Assembly (NCBI GenBank): GCA_963796565.1
Contig: CAWCMA010000002.1
Coordinates: 1 to 64,000, forward strand
Source of the DNA: JAKAVN01 sp963796565
GTDB lineage: Bacteria > Desulfobacterota > Binatia > Binatales > Binataceae
Reading direction: 5' to 3'
DNA: 64,000 bases
The notes beneath the pieces were generated by a model. That model saw nothing but the letters and a program-made list of their open reading frames with translations. It did not search any database and was not told where the DNA came from. Shown here piece after piece: positions 18,425 to 26,928 of this stretch. How positions within the stretch are numbered: the first letter of the stretch is position 1; each line of letters opens with the position of its first letter. A program made the translations under genes and the position numbers.

Positions 18425-19534
18425 ATGAAGCGATTGCGCGGCTTGATCGCACGGCCCGACGGCTCGATGCTGCCGGGCATCGTCGGCTTCGGCCAGACGA
18501 TCGAATCGGTTGACCCCGCCGGCGGCGCCAACGCGACAGACTACATCGTACCCGGCTTCATCGACCTGCAGGTAAACGGCCGAGGCGCAATCGACGTGAT
18601 GAACGCGTCGGCCGGCGAGTTGTGCGAGCTTTCCGCTGACCTTGCGCGCGAAGGCACGACGGCGTGGCTGGCGACTGCGATAACCTCTCCGCTCGCGCGA
18701 ATCGAGGCGGTCGCCGCCAAAATCGCCGAGGCGGCCGCTGAGGCGACTGCTCAGACGGCCCGCGCCCGCGGCGCAATCCTGGGTATGCATCTTGAGGGGC
18801 CATTCATCTCGGCAGCGCGCCTCGGCGCTCATCCGGCGCTCAACCTTGAGCCTCGTGGCGATGCGCTCGAGCGCGTCGCGGCGATGCCCGCATTGCGGAT
18901 GATAACGCTTGCCCCCGAACTCGATGGCGCACTCGAGGCCGTGGCACGGCTCAGCGTGCGTGGGATTTCGGTTTCGCTCGGTCATACCGACGCCTCGTTC
19001 GAGCAGGCGCAGGCGGCGGTCGGCGCGGGTGCACGGATGTTCACGCATACGTTCAACGCGATGGCGCCGCTTAACCATCGCCATCCCGGCGCGGCGGCGG
19101 CCGCGATGCTGCCGTCGCCCGCGTGGGCCGCGGTGATAGCCGACGCCGTCCACGTGCATCCTGCGATGCTGCGTCTGCTCTATCTGGCGCGCGGCGCCGG
19201 TGGAATCTGTCTTACGACCGACCGCGTCGCGACCGGCGCCGCAAGCGGCGCGTCCACCTTGTCGGCCGCGACCGTCGCGGGCGGTGCGGCGCGGATGCCC
19301 GACGGTCGTCTCGCGGGCAGTGTCATCTCGATGCTCGACGCGGTACGCACCATGGTCGACCAGGCCGGCGCCAGCGTCGGCGAGGCAGCGCTGATGGCGG
19401 CGACCAATCCCGCTCGCGTGCTGAGGCTCGGCGAGCGCGGCAAAATCGAGGCCGGTGCGATTGCCGATTTGCTCGTGCTCGGCCCCGGGCTAGAGTTGAA
19501 GACCGTGTTCATCGGCGGACGCGAGTTTGCCTGA
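18425..19534 (+). CDS. nagA: N-acetylglucosamine-6-phosphate deacetylase
   Basis: 369 aa amidohydrolase. PGFIDLQVNG opens the TIM barrel; HLEGPFIS carries the metal-binding Glu, SLGHTDA and FTHTFNAMAPLNHR the further His ligands, and LTTDRV the catalytic Asp. The enzyme removes the acetyl group from GlcNAc-6-P to give GlcN-6-P in amino-sugar and peptidoglycan recycling. The first barrel-side motif is VNG rather than HxH, as is normal for NagA. No nagB or kinase is adjacent, but a decayed anmK fragment, another peptidoglycan-recycling gene, lies 2.5 kb downstream. Confidence 0.9.
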   Translation: MKRLRGLIARPDGSMLPGIVGFGQTIESVDPAGGANATDYIVPGFIDLQVNGRGAIDVMNASAGELCELSADLAREGTTAWLATAITSPLARIEAVAAKIAEAAAEATAQTARARGAILGMHLEGPFISAARLGAHPALNLEPRGDALERVAAMPALRMITLAPELDGALEAVARLSVRGISVSLGHTDASFEQAQAAVGAGARMFTHTFNAMAPLNHRHPGAAAAAMLPSPAWAAVIADAVHVHPAMLRLLYLARGAGGICLTTDRVATGAASGASTLSAATVAGGAARMPDGRLAGSVISMLDAVRTMVDQAGASVGEAALMAATNPARVLRLGERGKIEAGAIADLLVLGPGLELKTVFIGGREFA

Positions 19535-19595
19535 CCGCGGCGCGCGCGGCCACGCAGATCCATTTCGCAGGCAGGAACCGGAACCAGGATTAGCG

Positions 19596-20468
19596 ATGCC
19601 ACTTAACAGGGAATTCATCGGCCGCGAATACCCGCCGCTCAGTGCGACGGTGATGCTCGAAGCGCTCCAGAGCTATGCCCGCGCCTACAACGACGACAAC
19701 CCGCGCTATTTCGACCCCTCCGCGCCCGGCGGAATCGTCGCGCCGCCGATGTTCGGCGTGGCCGTCACGTGGATGTCGGTGGTCGGCGCGGTTGGCGACC
19801 CGGAGTTGGGCGCGGACCTTCTGCGCCTGCTGCACTCCGAGCAGGACATGGAATTCATTGCTCCGCTTCGACCGGGCGACGAGATAACCACCGTCGCGAG
19901 GGTCGCCTCGATCGAGGCGCGGCCGGGCGGCGAGGCGATGTCGCTCGAGCTTAACTCTCGCAACCGCGCGGGCGCGCCGGTCCTGCGCACGCTTTTCGGG
20001 ATCTTCATCCGCGCGGCGCGGCGCGACCGGAGCGCCGCCGGACGCACCGAGCGACCGGTGCCCCCGTCCGGCGATCCGATGTTCAGCGTCGAGCAGACCA
20101 TCGATCGCGACCAGACCTTCCGCTATGCCGAGGCTTCGGGCGACCGCAATCCGATTCACGTCGATGAAACCGTGGCCAAGATGGCGGGGCTGCCGGGCAT
20201 CGTCGTGCACGGGCTCTGCACGATGGCGTTCACCTCCAAAGTCATGATCGACGGCCTGTGCGAAGGCGATCCCACGCGTCTGAGACGATTGCGCGTGCAG
20301 TTCAGCCGCCCGGTTTTTCCCGGACAATCGATCACGACCAAGGTCTGGGCGATCGCGACCGACGGGGCCGACGGCGAGCGCGCGGGCCGCCACGCGTACG
20401 CGTTTGAAACCTACAACCCCGAAGGGATGGCGGTGATCCGGGGCGGAATCGCCGAGATCGCGCCCTAG
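19596..20468 (+). CDS. MaoC-family hydratase with two hotdog domains
   Basis: 290 aa. Two fused hotdog domains: an N-terminal FAS1/HTD2-like half (YPPLSATVMLEALQSYARAY, APPMFGVAV) and a C-terminal MaoC half containing FRYAEASGDRNPIHVDE, the hydratase motif with the catalytic Asp and His. GLPGIVVHGLCTMAF follows as in R-specific enoyl-CoA hydratases. It probably hydrates or dehydrates an acyl-CoA. Start ATG 19596 begins with the domain. Same strand as nagA and the binding protein, with short gaps, so one transcription unit is likely. Confidence 0.85.
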   Translation: MPLNREFIGREYPPLSATVMLEALQSYARAYNDDNPRYFDPSAPGGIVAPPMFGVAVTWMSVVGAVGDPELGADLLRLLHSEQDMEFIAPLRPGDEITTVARVASIEARPGGEAMSLELNSRNRAGAPVLRTLFGIFIRAARRDRSAAGRTERPVPPSGDPMFSVEQTIDRDQTFRYAEASGDRNPIHVDETVAKMAGLPGIVVHGLCTMAFTSKVMIDGLCEGDPTRLRRLRVQFSRPVFPGQSITTKVWAIATDGADGERAGRHAYAFETYNPEGMAVIRGGIAEIAP

Positions 20469-20483
20469 CGCGCGTCGTTCCCG

Positions 20484-21758
20484 ATGCCCGAGCGGCTGAG
20501 CGTCGGTCTTTCGCTGTCGCTTAGCGGCGCCTACGCCGCGATGGGCCGCCAGGCCGAAGCCGCGATCAAATTATTCGTCGACGATCTCAACGCGACCGGC
20601 GGCTTGCGCGTCGGCGGCCGCACACGCGAACTCGCGCTTAGTTGCCATGACGATCGGAGCGACGCGCGGCGCTGCGCGGAAATCTATTCCGCGCTCTGCG
20701 GCCCCGAGCGCGTCGACCTGCTGCTCGGCCCTTACTCGAGCCCCCTCGCGCGCGCCGCTGCGCCGATCGCGGAGGCGGCCGGGATGATGATGCTCAATCA
20801 CGGCGGCGCCGACGACGGCCTGTACGCCAAGGGGATGCGAATGCTGGTGGGCGTGCTGAGTCCGGCAAGCGACTATCTCGTCGCCTTCGCGCAACTGCTG
20901 GTCGAACTCAAGTTCTGGCGCAAGCGCCTGGCGATCGTCACCGCCGCGACACCTTTCCCAAGTGACGTAGGCCATGGGCTCGAGCTAGCCTGTCATGAGC
21001 GGCGGGCGCGCCGCCACGGGGTGCGCGTGCGCCTGAAGTACCGAGGCGATTTCACTCACGCCGAAGCGCTGGCGCGTTTGCTGCCGGCGCTGAAGCGCAA
21101 CCGCATCAACGCGCTTGCCGCCGCCGGCAGCTTCGCACAGGATGTCGCCCTGATGCGCGTGGTGGTCGCTTCCAATCTCAACATCCCGGTGCTCGGCTGC
21201 GTCGCCGCTGGCGTCCATCGCTTCGCCGAGGAATTGGGCGAGGACGCCGAGGGCATCGTGGGCCCCAGCCAGTGGGAGGAAGACGCGCAGATCGCCCCGG
21301 AACTCGGACCCCCGCCGCGCGAGTTCGCGCGGCGGATGCGCGCAACCGGCTATCGCGACTGCGACTATCCCGCGGCGCAGGTTTACGCCGCCGGGCTTAT
21401 CGGATGCGCCGCGATACGCGAGTGCGATTCGCTCGACCAGCATCGCCTGCGCGACGCGATCGGTGAGATGCGCACCAGCACGCTCTACGGCGATTTTGCG
21501 ATCGATCGCGTTAGCGGCCGCCAGATCGCGCACAAGATGCTGCTGGTGCAGTGGCACATGGGCCACAAGGTGATCATCGAACCGCAATCGCACACCGAGC
21601 TCGGCGCGATCGAGTTTCCCTCGGGATGGCGCCTGATCGTCGCCTCGATGCGCGGGCTCAAGTTAACCCTCGGCGGCGGCGCGCACGACGATGATGAATC
21701 GCGCCAAGATGAGCAGATCGAGCAAGACAAGGATGATGAGCATGATGATAAGTCATGA
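20484..21758 (+). CDS. branched-chain-amino-acid-type ligand-binding protein without signal peptide
   Basis: 424 aa with a type-I periplasmic-binding fold like the LivJ/Peripla_BP_6 family: GLSLSLSGAYAAMGRQAEAA, then LLLGPYSSPLARAAAPIAE and the hinge strands. It begins at the first beta-strand (MPERLSVGLSL) and has no signal sequence, so it is probably cytosolic or begins further upstream at an unseen start; no in-frame upstream leader is visible in the 15-nt gap. The C-terminus is a hydrophilic, acidic tail (HDDDESRQDEQIEQDKDDEH). No ABC permease or ATPase is nearby. An orphan sensor role is possible but unproven. Confidence 0.75.
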   Translation: MPERLSVGLSLSLSGAYAAMGRQAEAAIKLFVDDLNATGGLRVGGRTRELALSCHDDRSDARRCAEIYSALCGPERVDLLLGPYSSPLARAAAPIAEAAGMMMLNHGGADDGLYAKGMRMLVGVLSPASDYLVAFAQLLVELKFWRKRLAIVTAATPFPSDVGHGLELACHERRARRHGVRVRLKYRGDFTHAEALARLLPALKRNRINALAAAGSFAQDVALMRVVVASNLNIPVLGCVAAGVHRFAEELGEDAEGIVGPSQWEEDAQIAPELGPPPREFARRMRATGYRDCDYPAAQVYAAGLIGCAAIRECDSLDQHRLRDAIGEMRTSTLYGDFAIDRVSGRQIAHKMLLVQWHMGHKVIIEPQSHTELGAIEFPSGWRLIVASMRGLKLTLGGGAHDDDESRQDEQIEQDKDDEHDDKS

Positions 21759-21829
21759 TGCGAAATAATGAGGACTGTGAGGCCGATAGCTAGTGCCGCA
21801 TCTCATTAGTAACTCGCATACGAAAGCCT

Positions 21830-21979
21830 GTCATGCTGAGCGCAGCGAGTCCGCGAGCGGAGTCGAAGGATCACGCGCGGCATCCCTTTGCCGCGTGATT
21901 TGCCGTGATTTTCCCGTGAAAAACCATCACGGCCGCAAAGATAGCGGCCGCGAGATTCTTCGCTGGCGCTCAGAATGAC
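21830..21979. repeat. inverted-repeat element, copy A of the TCATNCTGAGCG family
   Basis: A forward arm starts GTCATGCTGAGCGCAGCGAG and continues to GGAGTCGAAGGATC (21830-21872). The reverse arm, read on the minus strand, is GTCATTCTGAGCGCCAGCG then AAGAATC (21953-21979). Between them is a hairpin CACGCGCGGCA/TGCCGCGTG. The same sequence recurs at 28540 and 53227-53430. A 61-codon open frame across it is not a gene. Confidence 0.8.
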
Positions 21980-22049
21980 TACTGGGCCTCGGTAAAGGTA
22001 TTCGCGGAATTACGTCGATGTGATTTTGCAAGATGCGCGCGGCCGCGCG

Positions 22050-22385
22050 ATGAATCCCGAAGACTTGGTTGCAAACGACTGGTCACAACCGTAACAGCGC
22101 TGACCGCGCTCGATCGCGGATGCCTGCCGCCGCTTTATCCTGCCGCTCGGGCCCATCGATCAGCTGATCGCCACCGGCGGCGGCACGCGCAATCCGGCGT
22201 TGATGAAAATGATCGCCGCGGAGCTTCCCGACGTCGAAGTGGTAACCGCAGAGCACGTGGGCGTCGACGGTGGCGCACTGGAGGCGGTTGCGTTCGCGAT
22301 TTTGGCCTACCAGATGCAGCGCGGGTTGCCGGGCGACATCCCGAGCGTCACCGGCGCGCGCACTCCCGCGATCTGGGCAAGATGA
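22050..22385 (+). pseudogene. anmK: decayed 3' end of anhydro-N-acetylmuramic acid kinase (anmK)
   Basis: Three pieces of the AnmK C-terminus can be read in different frames: NPEDLVA (from 22050), then TVTALTA (about 22088-22108), then SIADACRRFILPLGPIDQL running into IATGGGTRNPALMKM and on to SVTGARTPAI, stop at 22385. Joining TALTA and SIAD requires two extra bases, which would restore the family Arg (TALTARSIAD). The GGGTRNPALM motif is the nucleotide/sugar-binding loop of AnmK. The N-terminal 230 or so residues are missing. AnmK phosphorylates 1,6-anhydroMurNAc in cell-wall recycling. With nagA upstream this looks like the remnant of a recycling locus. Confidence 0.8.
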
Positions 22386-22981
22386 CTCTCCCACCCTAGA
22401 CGAGTGCGCAGAGGGGAAAACCGCTGAAAATCGTAAGATTTCTTGGTCAGACTACAGATATAAATTGCCTGCGCGGAATATACCCCTCGAACTACACATA
22501 ATGTATACTTGAAATTGGAAGGGCCGGGGGTTAGGCAGACCCGAACTTGGAACGTTCAGTGCTGCCGCCCTCGGCCTTCGTGCGTCAATCCCAGCTCTGG
22601 AGAAGCTGACCCTGACCATCCATATGTAGCAGGTTCGACACCCTTATGCGAACATTAGCCACCAATTTCGCACAATTGCGCCGTGATAATGAAATACTGT
22701 TCTATCAATTCTGATAAGTCCTTGATTCGATTAAAGTTCTAATAATCGTCGAATTCGGTTCAGTCTGAACAAGTGTTTGTTAACGATTTAAAATGACGTT
22801 TGCCTATAGACTTGCCATTAAAGTATTTATGAAACATCTAGCCATTTTTTGCTATGGCGGCGCCGAGACTGCAACACGCTATGAATCACCTGAAGTACTG
22901 GCAAGCTGACCCTTCCGCCCGCGCCGCGCTGACGGGTCATACGAGCTGAAGGGCCATGCGAAGAAACGGCGACCAGCCACA
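22386..22981. other. AT-rich gene-free stretch
   Basis: About 600 bp between the anmK remnant and the metallo-beta-lactamase gene. The part from about 22430 to 22860 is clearly richer in A+T than the rest of the window. It holds only tiny open frames: 22 codons from the ATG in CTTATGCGAACATTAG (about 22646) and 17 codons from ATGAAATACTG. Neither has a recognisable product. No RNA fold, insertion-sequence end or tRNA was identified. Confidence 0.6.
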
Positions 22982-24262
22982 TCAGATCATCCTTGAATCC
23001 TCAGGCGGCGGGACGCCGGCTTTCGCTGCCGACTCCAGCGCCGCGGCACGGAAAATCCCGTGTGCCATGGTCGACGTCGATTCGGCGGCGCGCGCCGCGT
23101 AGATCCGCATCCGGGCCTCGTGCGCCGCGCGATCATCGGGCGCCGCCGCCACCGCCCAATCGATAAGATGCGCCGCGAGCGCGAGGTCGCCCGCCGAGAG
23201 TTTCTGCAGCGCGCGGCCGAGCAATACGTCGGCGCCACCCGCCATCGCGGCTATTTCGGCGGCTTGCGCGTGATGCGGCGCGGGCTTCAGATGCGACGCG
23301 ATGCCGTCGAACCATCCCCCCTCCAGCCGCCACACGTTGCGTACGATGAAATCCGGCTCGTCGTAGACGGGTTGCAGGTACGGCTTTTCGGCAAGCGCGG
23401 CGGGCGGCTTCACACTGTGCACGATGTCGTCGAGCGGCGCGCCCTCGTTCATCATCTTCACGGTCTGGTCGTATAGGCTTTGCAGATATTCCGCCGTGTC
23501 GTTGAGGACTTGACGCACGCGGATCGAACCGAATACGGGAATCCCGTGGCCGGGCAGCAGCACCTCCGCCCCCGTTTTGGCCATCGCGCGCAGGGCCTCC
23601 GCCCATTCGCGCGCGTAGCGCTGCGCCTTTTGCGGATTGCCGGCGTTGGGCGCCGCCCAGATCACGAAGTCGCCGGTCAGCAGCACCTTGCGGCTTGGAA
23701 TGAAGACCCAGCAATGGTCATCGGTCTCGCCGCGCGCGTGATGGCATTCGAAGCGCCAGGTTCCGGCGACCACGTTAAACTGATGATCGAAGTAGGTGTC
23801 GGGATAGACGTACTCCTCGGGCCATCGGGTCGGCACGCCGAACTGCCGCGAGTTGATAATGCTGTTGTAGCCCGCGGTGCGCTTGTACCGATCGAAACGC
23901 GCGGCGACCGCGCGGTGGCCGACGACGCGCGGGCGCGCCCGGCGATGCTGTTGCGCCTCGGCCGCGAACGCCGTCATCCCTCCGGCATGGTCGACGTGGC
24001 CGTGGGTGTAAATCGCGGTGTTGATCCGATCCGGCGACCATCGGCGCACCATCGCGACCGTCTCGGCCTGGTTGTGATGCCCACCGGTGTCGACCAGCAC
24101 GAGGCCATCTTCAGTCTTGATCGCCGTGAAATTCGCGAACCATCGCCAGAACATCACGCCCGTCGAGATTTCCTCCGACTCGCCAGTCGGGGTCAACGGA
24201 TGGCGCTCATGAACCGAAAGCTCGCCGCTCAAAAGTTTTTCCGACTCTTCCTTGAATCCCAT
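22982..24262 (-). CDS. metallo-beta-lactamase-fold hydrolase, alkyl-sulfatase-like
   Basis: 426 aa. The MBL zinc motif is THGHVDHAGG (HxHxDH), followed by ECHHARGETDDHCW, LTGDFVIWAAPN and LLPGHGIPVFG, giving the remaining His and Asp ligands. A C-terminal helical region (about residues 290-400, with LDDIVHSVKPP, EPDFIVRNVWRLEGGWFDG and a TPR-like end) matches the dimerisation domain of SDS-type alkyl sulfatases. It lacks a signal peptide, unlike secreted SdsA1. Sulfatase or related ester hydrolase activity is likely, but the substrate is open. Divergent from riboflavin synthase. Confidence 0.85.
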   Translation of the reverse strand: MGFKEESEKLLSGELSVHERHPLTPTGESEEISTGVMFWRWFANFTAIKTEDGLVLVDTGGHHNQAETVAMVRRWSPDRINTAIYTHGHVDHAGGMTAFAAEAQQHRRARPRVVGHRAVAARFDRYKRTAGYNSIINSRQFGVPTRWPEEYVYPDTYFDHQFNVVAGTWRFECHHARGETDDHCWVFIPSRKVLLTGDFVIWAAPNAGNPQKAQRYAREWAEALRAMAKTGAEVLLPGHGIPVFGSIRVRQVLNDTAEYLQSLYDQTVKMMNEGAPLDDIVHSVKPPAALAEKPYLQPVYDEPDFIVRNVWRLEGGWFDGIASHLKPAPHHAQAAEIAAMAGGADVLLGRALQKLSAGDLALAAHLIDWAVAAAPDDRAAHEARMRIYAARAAESTSTMAHGIFRAAALESAAKAGVPPPEDSRMI

Positions 24263-24411
24263 CTTCTATATGCTCCGCGCGAATTATCGGCGCACCACGC
24301 CACCTGCCGCAACCGCTTACGCAAAAGCGATGAGTTGCAGCGGGCGCGGATAAAAAGTAAGATTTTTCTGGGTTTTTCCTCGCCCCGTGACGGCACCGCG
24401 GACGGATAATC

Positions 24412-25146
24412 TTGTTCACAGGCATCATCGAAGACCTCGGCACGGTCGAAGAAATCAAGCGCACTGACAAAGGCGCGTTGGTGAGCCTCGGCACCGCGCT
24501 GCCGCTCTCGCGAATTTCGATCGGCGATTCGATCGCGGTCAACGGCGCATGTCTAACCGTGGTCAAAAAACGGCGCGGCGGGCCACGCGGCAAGATCGCG
24601 GGAATCGTCGCAATGGACGTCTCGGCCGAGACGCTGCGGCGCACGACGCTGGGGACGCTGGCCGCGGGCGACCGGGTCAACCTCGAGCGCTGTCTCACGC
24701 TGGATAAACTGCTTGGCGGACATCTGGTTTCGGGCCACGTCGACGGTGTGGGCAAGATCGTCGCGATAACGCCCGAGGGCGACTCGAAGCTGTACACATT
24801 TGAAGTTCCGTCGGCGCAGGTGCGTTACCTGGTTGAGAAGGGCTCGGTAGCGATCGACGGCGTGAGTCTTACCGTGTTTGCGATTACCGGCCGGCGCTTC
24901 ACGGTTGCGTTGATCCCGCACACGCTCAAGCTGACCACGCTGGGGCGCAAGGGGCCGGGCGCCGCGGTCAACGTCGAGAGCGACATGCTGGTCAAGTATG
25001 TCGAACGAATTCTCGCGGGACGCAATAACGGAGCCGCGCACAAGACCTCGCGCCGACCCGCCGAGACTGCGCTCGTCCAGACTGCGATCGCTAACAAGAC
25101 CGCCGGCGCGCCGCTCCGCGCCCGTGGCCGGGGAGTAGCGTCATGA
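24412..25146 (+). CDS. ribE: riboflavin synthase, alpha chain
   Basis: 244 aa. Starts with TTG at 24412, giving the canonical MFTGIIEDLGTV. The internal duplication typical of the enzyme is visible: IAVNGACLTVV in the first barrel and VAIDGVSLTVF in the second, with GHLVSGHVDGVG between them. It dismutates two 6,7-dimethyl-8-ribityllumazine molecules to riboflavin. A tail of about 40 residues after YVERIL is longer than usual and Arg/Ala-rich. Its stop overlaps the Rrf2 start (ATGA), so the two are translationally coupled. No FMN riboswitch was seen upstream. Confidence 0.93.
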   Translation: MFTGIIEDLGTVEEIKRTDKGALVSLGTALPLSRISIGDSIAVNGACLTVVKKRRGGPRGKIAGIVAMDVSAETLRRTTLGTLAAGDRVNLERCLTLDKLLGGHLVSGHVDGVGKIVAITPEGDSKLYTFEVPSAQVRYLVEKGSVAIDGVSLTVFAITGRRFTVALIPHTLKLTTLGRKGPGAAVNVESDMLVKYVERILAGRNNGAAHKTSRRPAETALVQTAIANKTAGAPLRARGRGVAS

Positions 25147-25625
25147 GCCTGATGCAGATACCGCGCAAGATCGAGTACGCGCTGAGGGCCATGATCCATC
25201 TCGCGGACCATCCCGAAGGCGTGGCACGCGGCACCGAGATCGCGCACGACGAGCAGATTCCCAAGTACTACCTGGAGAAGGTGATCCGCGACTTGATGCA
25301 TCGCGGACTGGTACGCGCGCGGCGCGGACCCGGCGGCGGCTATCAGCTCGCGCGGCCCGCCGACGGGATCACTTTCAAGGACGTTATCGAGGCGGTCGAG
25401 GGACCGATCACGCTCAACGTATGCGTCGACGGCTCCAGTTCGTGCGCCTTGCAGCCGACCTGCCGGATGTTCCGCGTGTGGGAGGAGGGACAGCGCGTGC
25501 TGCTCGAGATTTTCTCGCAAACCACGCTCAAAGAGATCGCCGCTTCACGTCCCGCGCCGATGCGCCTGGCACGGGTCCCGCTGGTCGCCGTCGCCGACAA
25601 GGAAGCCGCGGCCGTCAAGGCCTGA
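25143..25625 (+). CDS. Rrf2-family transcriptional regulator (Fe-S type)
   Basis: 160 aa. The N-terminal winged helix is diagnostic: IEYALRAMIHLADHP, recognition region IPKYYLEKVIRDL and the wing VRARRGPGGGYQLARP. Three cysteines, C-x6-C-x5-C in NVCVDGSSSCALQPTC, match the Fe-S ligand region of IscR/NsrR/RsrR, so redox or iron sensing is likely. Overlaps ribE by 4 bp, suggesting flavin supply and this regulator are expressed together. The 106 bp after it contain a low-complexity stretch with repeated GAC and ATC codon-like units (25670-25730), without a start codon. Confidence 0.9.
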   Translation: MSLMQIPRKIEYALRAMIHLADHPEGVARGTEIAHDEQIPKYYLEKVIRDLMHRGLVRARRGPGGGYQLARPADGITFKDVIEAVEGPITLNVCVDGSSSCALQPTCRMFRVWEEGQRVLLEIFSQTTLKEIAASRPAPMRLARVPLVAVADKEAAAVKA

Positions 25626-25752
25626 GCGCCGGCAACCCCGCCGCCGTTCGCCTATTTCCGCCGCCATCATCGACGCCGTCGCCGCCATCACCGACAACAT
25701 CATCTCCGACACTATCGACGACATTATCTAATTGATCGCCGGCAAAGAATCG

Positions 25753-26913
25753 ATGAACGAACCTCCGGACGAGTCGGCCGCGGGCGGCGCCGCGCTGTTC
25801 GACGAGAAGTCCTTCTACCTCGAAGAATTCTACGGCAAGAGCCTGCTGTTCGCGCTGATTCCGCCGAGCGGCGAGCGCCTGGGCGAACTCGACTCACTGG
25901 TGCGCACGCTGCGTGAGCTGCACCGTCATCAGACGCGATGCATCGCGATCGTCTCGGCCGACGCGCTCGCGCGGGTGATGCGCCGGCTGGGGCGGCTCGC
26001 GCCCAGGGCGGAGCCTCCGGTCTTCAATCCCGGCGCAGGGCTGCGCTCGCGCCCCTACCCGCCCGACTCGGCGGTGGCGCAAATCTGGCGCGCGCTGAGC
26101 GCAGGATCGATCGTGGTGGCGGCGGCGGATACCAAAAAGCCGGCCGATTTCACCGTCTTCGCGCAGGAGTTGGCGAGCCGGCTGCGCGTCTTCAAGCTCA
26201 TCCTGCTCGATCGCCAGGGCGGTCTGACCGGCAGCGGCGGCGAGCGGATGTCGTTCGTCGAAGTGGGCAAGATTGGCACGGCGGTGCGCAAGCAACGCAC
26301 TGCGCGGCGGCGTGCGGAATTGCGCGCGGCCGCCCGCGCGCTTCGCGACGGAGTGGGATCGGTAAACCTGGTCGCGCCGCGCGGCGTCTACGACGAGCTG
26401 TTCAGCTTCATCGGTACCGGCACGCTCTTCACCGAACGCCAGTACGGCTTCGTGCGGCCGATTTCGATCGACGACTTCGAGGAGGTCGAAGCATTAATCC
26501 TGCGCGGCCAGCGCGAAGGCCATCTGCTGGCGCGCTCGCGCGAGGAGATCGCGCAACTGCTGCCGTCATGCTTCGGTTACCGCGTCGGCGACGAGCATCT
26601 GGCCGGGGTTTGCTCGCTGCTCACCGAGCGCTACCATCGCGAGCGCGCCGGCGAAATAACCGCGCTCTACACGCTGACGCGGTTTGCCGGCGAGGGCGTC
26701 GCGGTCGAGCTGGTCAAACAGATCCTGAACGAGGCGCGCGAGCGCCCTTTGCGCTACGTCTTCGCCTGCACCTCGGAGGAGCGGGCGGCGAAGTTTTTCG
26801 CCCGCCTGGGATTTCGCCTGGTCGGGCCGCGCGACATCCCGCCGGCCAAATGGCGCGGCTACGATCGGGCGCGGATGTCGCGCCTGGAAATTTTCCGCTA
26901 CGACCTCGCCTGA
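25753..26913 (+). CDS. N-acetylglutamate-synthase-like protein (kinase-like + GNAT)
   Basis: 386 aa. The N-terminal 230 residues have the layout of the amino-acid-kinase fold used by ArgA (LREL...IAIVSADAL, then ELASRLRVFKLILLDRQGG), though divergent. The C-terminal GNAT half has GTLFTERQYGFVRPISIDDF, ALYTLTRFAGEGVAVELVK for acetyl-CoA binding and FFARLGFRLVGPRDIPPAKW, the typical NAGS ending. It probably makes N-acetylglutamate as the first step of arginine synthesis; other arg genes are absent here. Start taken at ATG 25753; a TTG at 25732 is possible. Confidence 0.75.
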   Translation: MNEPPDESAAGGAALFDEKSFYLEEFYGKSLLFALIPPSGERLGELDSLVRTLRELHRHQTRCIAIVSADALARVMRRLGRLAPRAEPPVFNPGAGLRSRPYPPDSAVAQIWRALSAGSIVVAAADTKKPADFTVFAQELASRLRVFKLILLDRQGGLTGSGGERMSFVEVGKIGTAVRKQRTARRRAELRAAARALRDGVGSVNLVAPRGVYDELFSFIGTGTLFTERQYGFVRPISIDDFEEVEALILRGQREGHLLARSREEIAQLLPSCFGYRVGDEHLAGVCSLLTERYHRERAGEITALYTLTRFAGEGVAVELVKQILNEARERPLRYVFACTSEERAAKFFARLGFRLVGPRDIPPAKWRGYDRARMSRLEIFRYDLA

Positions 26914-26928
26914 GCCGCGCACCGCACC

